Positions 5,811 to 5,883 of a DNA stretch of 5,883 nt are shown in pieces. This DNA is from an uncultured Collinsella sp. GTDB taxonomy: Bacteria; Actinomycetota; Coriobacteriia; Coriobacteriales; Coriobacteriaceae. Below the pieces are notes generated by a model that was not told the DNA's origin, made no database searches, and worked only from the letters and a program-made list of their open reading frames with translations. Position numbers and translations under genes: made by a program. Each line of letters opens with the position of its first letter. Position 1 is the first letter of the stretch. The DNA lies in contig UQWV01000090.1 of assembly GCA_900544845.1 (NCBI GenBank), forward strand, positions 1-5,883, written 5' to 3'.

Positions 5811-5883
5811 GGGCTCTTCGGTGGTTTCTGTGGGAGAGATTCCGGCATAGGCCCAGCTCAGCGGGCGAAAACAACGATCTGGA
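5811..5883. mobile_element. Probable terminal end of an ISL3-family insertion sequence, cut by the right edge
   Basis: From 5811 the sequence begins GGGCTCTTCGGTGG and continues with TTTCTGTGGGAGAG. ISL3-family terminal repeats characteristically start GG(G)CTCTTC. The AT-rich 8 bp immediately before (ATTATTTT, 5803-5810) is the kind and size of target such elements duplicate. No transposase is visible and the opposite end is outside, so the call rests on the terminal motif recalled from known members. It begins 47 nt after the vanZ-like stop. The 5764-5810 gap holds no gene or terminator that I can see. Confidence 0.45.

Noticed and set aside
5656..5874. A 72-codon minus-strand open frame over the vanZ-like 3' end and the right edge
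   Set aside because: It crosses the end of a solid gene and the putative IS terminus, has an Arg/Gln/His-rich shadow composition and no motif.
5764..5883. tRNA or tmRNA in the right-hand tail
   Set aside because: I found no acceptor stem, TTCGA-type T-loop with paired arms or CCA end on either strand; the GGGCTCTTCGG start fits an IS end better.
1..5883. CRISPR array, phage genes, toxin-antitoxin pair or replication origin
   Set aside because: No regularly spaced direct repeats, no structural or toxin-like genes and no iteron or DnaA-box cluster were seen.

Overview
The window looks like chromosomal DNA from a high-GC Gram-positive bacterium. The Pro/Ala-rich extended FtsE, FtsX followed by an RNase R gene, TTG starts with strong AGGAGG ribosome sites, and CGC/CGT-dominated arginine codons suggest Coriobacteriia, probably a Collinsella relative. 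That assignment rests on memory of the group and was not searched. All genes that I accept lie on the + strand.

Region by region: (1) 2-2031 is the cell-division pair ftsE-ftsX, translationally overlapped by 14 nt and closed by a strong intrinsic terminator. FtsE is cut by the left edge and has a long, probably disordered N-terminal region before its ABC domain. (2) 2032-4356 is a monocistronic-looking rnr (RNase R) unit, with its own leader, a candidate -10 element and a strong 3' hairpin. (3) 4357-5076 is an accessory insertion: a cluster of palindromes that could be recombinase binding sites, then a small serine recombinase whose arginine codon use differs sharply from ftsE. (4) 5077-5763 is a VanZ-family membrane protein starting at TTG, with its own ribosome site and a candidate -10 element resembling the one before rnr. 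(5) 5764-5883 is non-coding, and from 5811 it resembles the terminal inverted repeat of an ISL3-family insertion sequence running off the right edge.

FtsE and FtsX form a membrane ABC complex coupling division to cell-wall hydrolase activation. RNase R is an RNA quality-control exonuclease, often encoded next to smpB in Gram-positive bacteria; no smpB appears here, and the recombinase gene occupies the position after rnr. The right third therefore looks like a small variable region beside conserved housekeeping genes. I see no clear new defence or biosynthetic system. The least explained items are the palindrome cluster before the recombinase, the FtsE extension, the possible three-way-junction RNA after rnr, and the promoter-like motif shared by rnr and vanZ.
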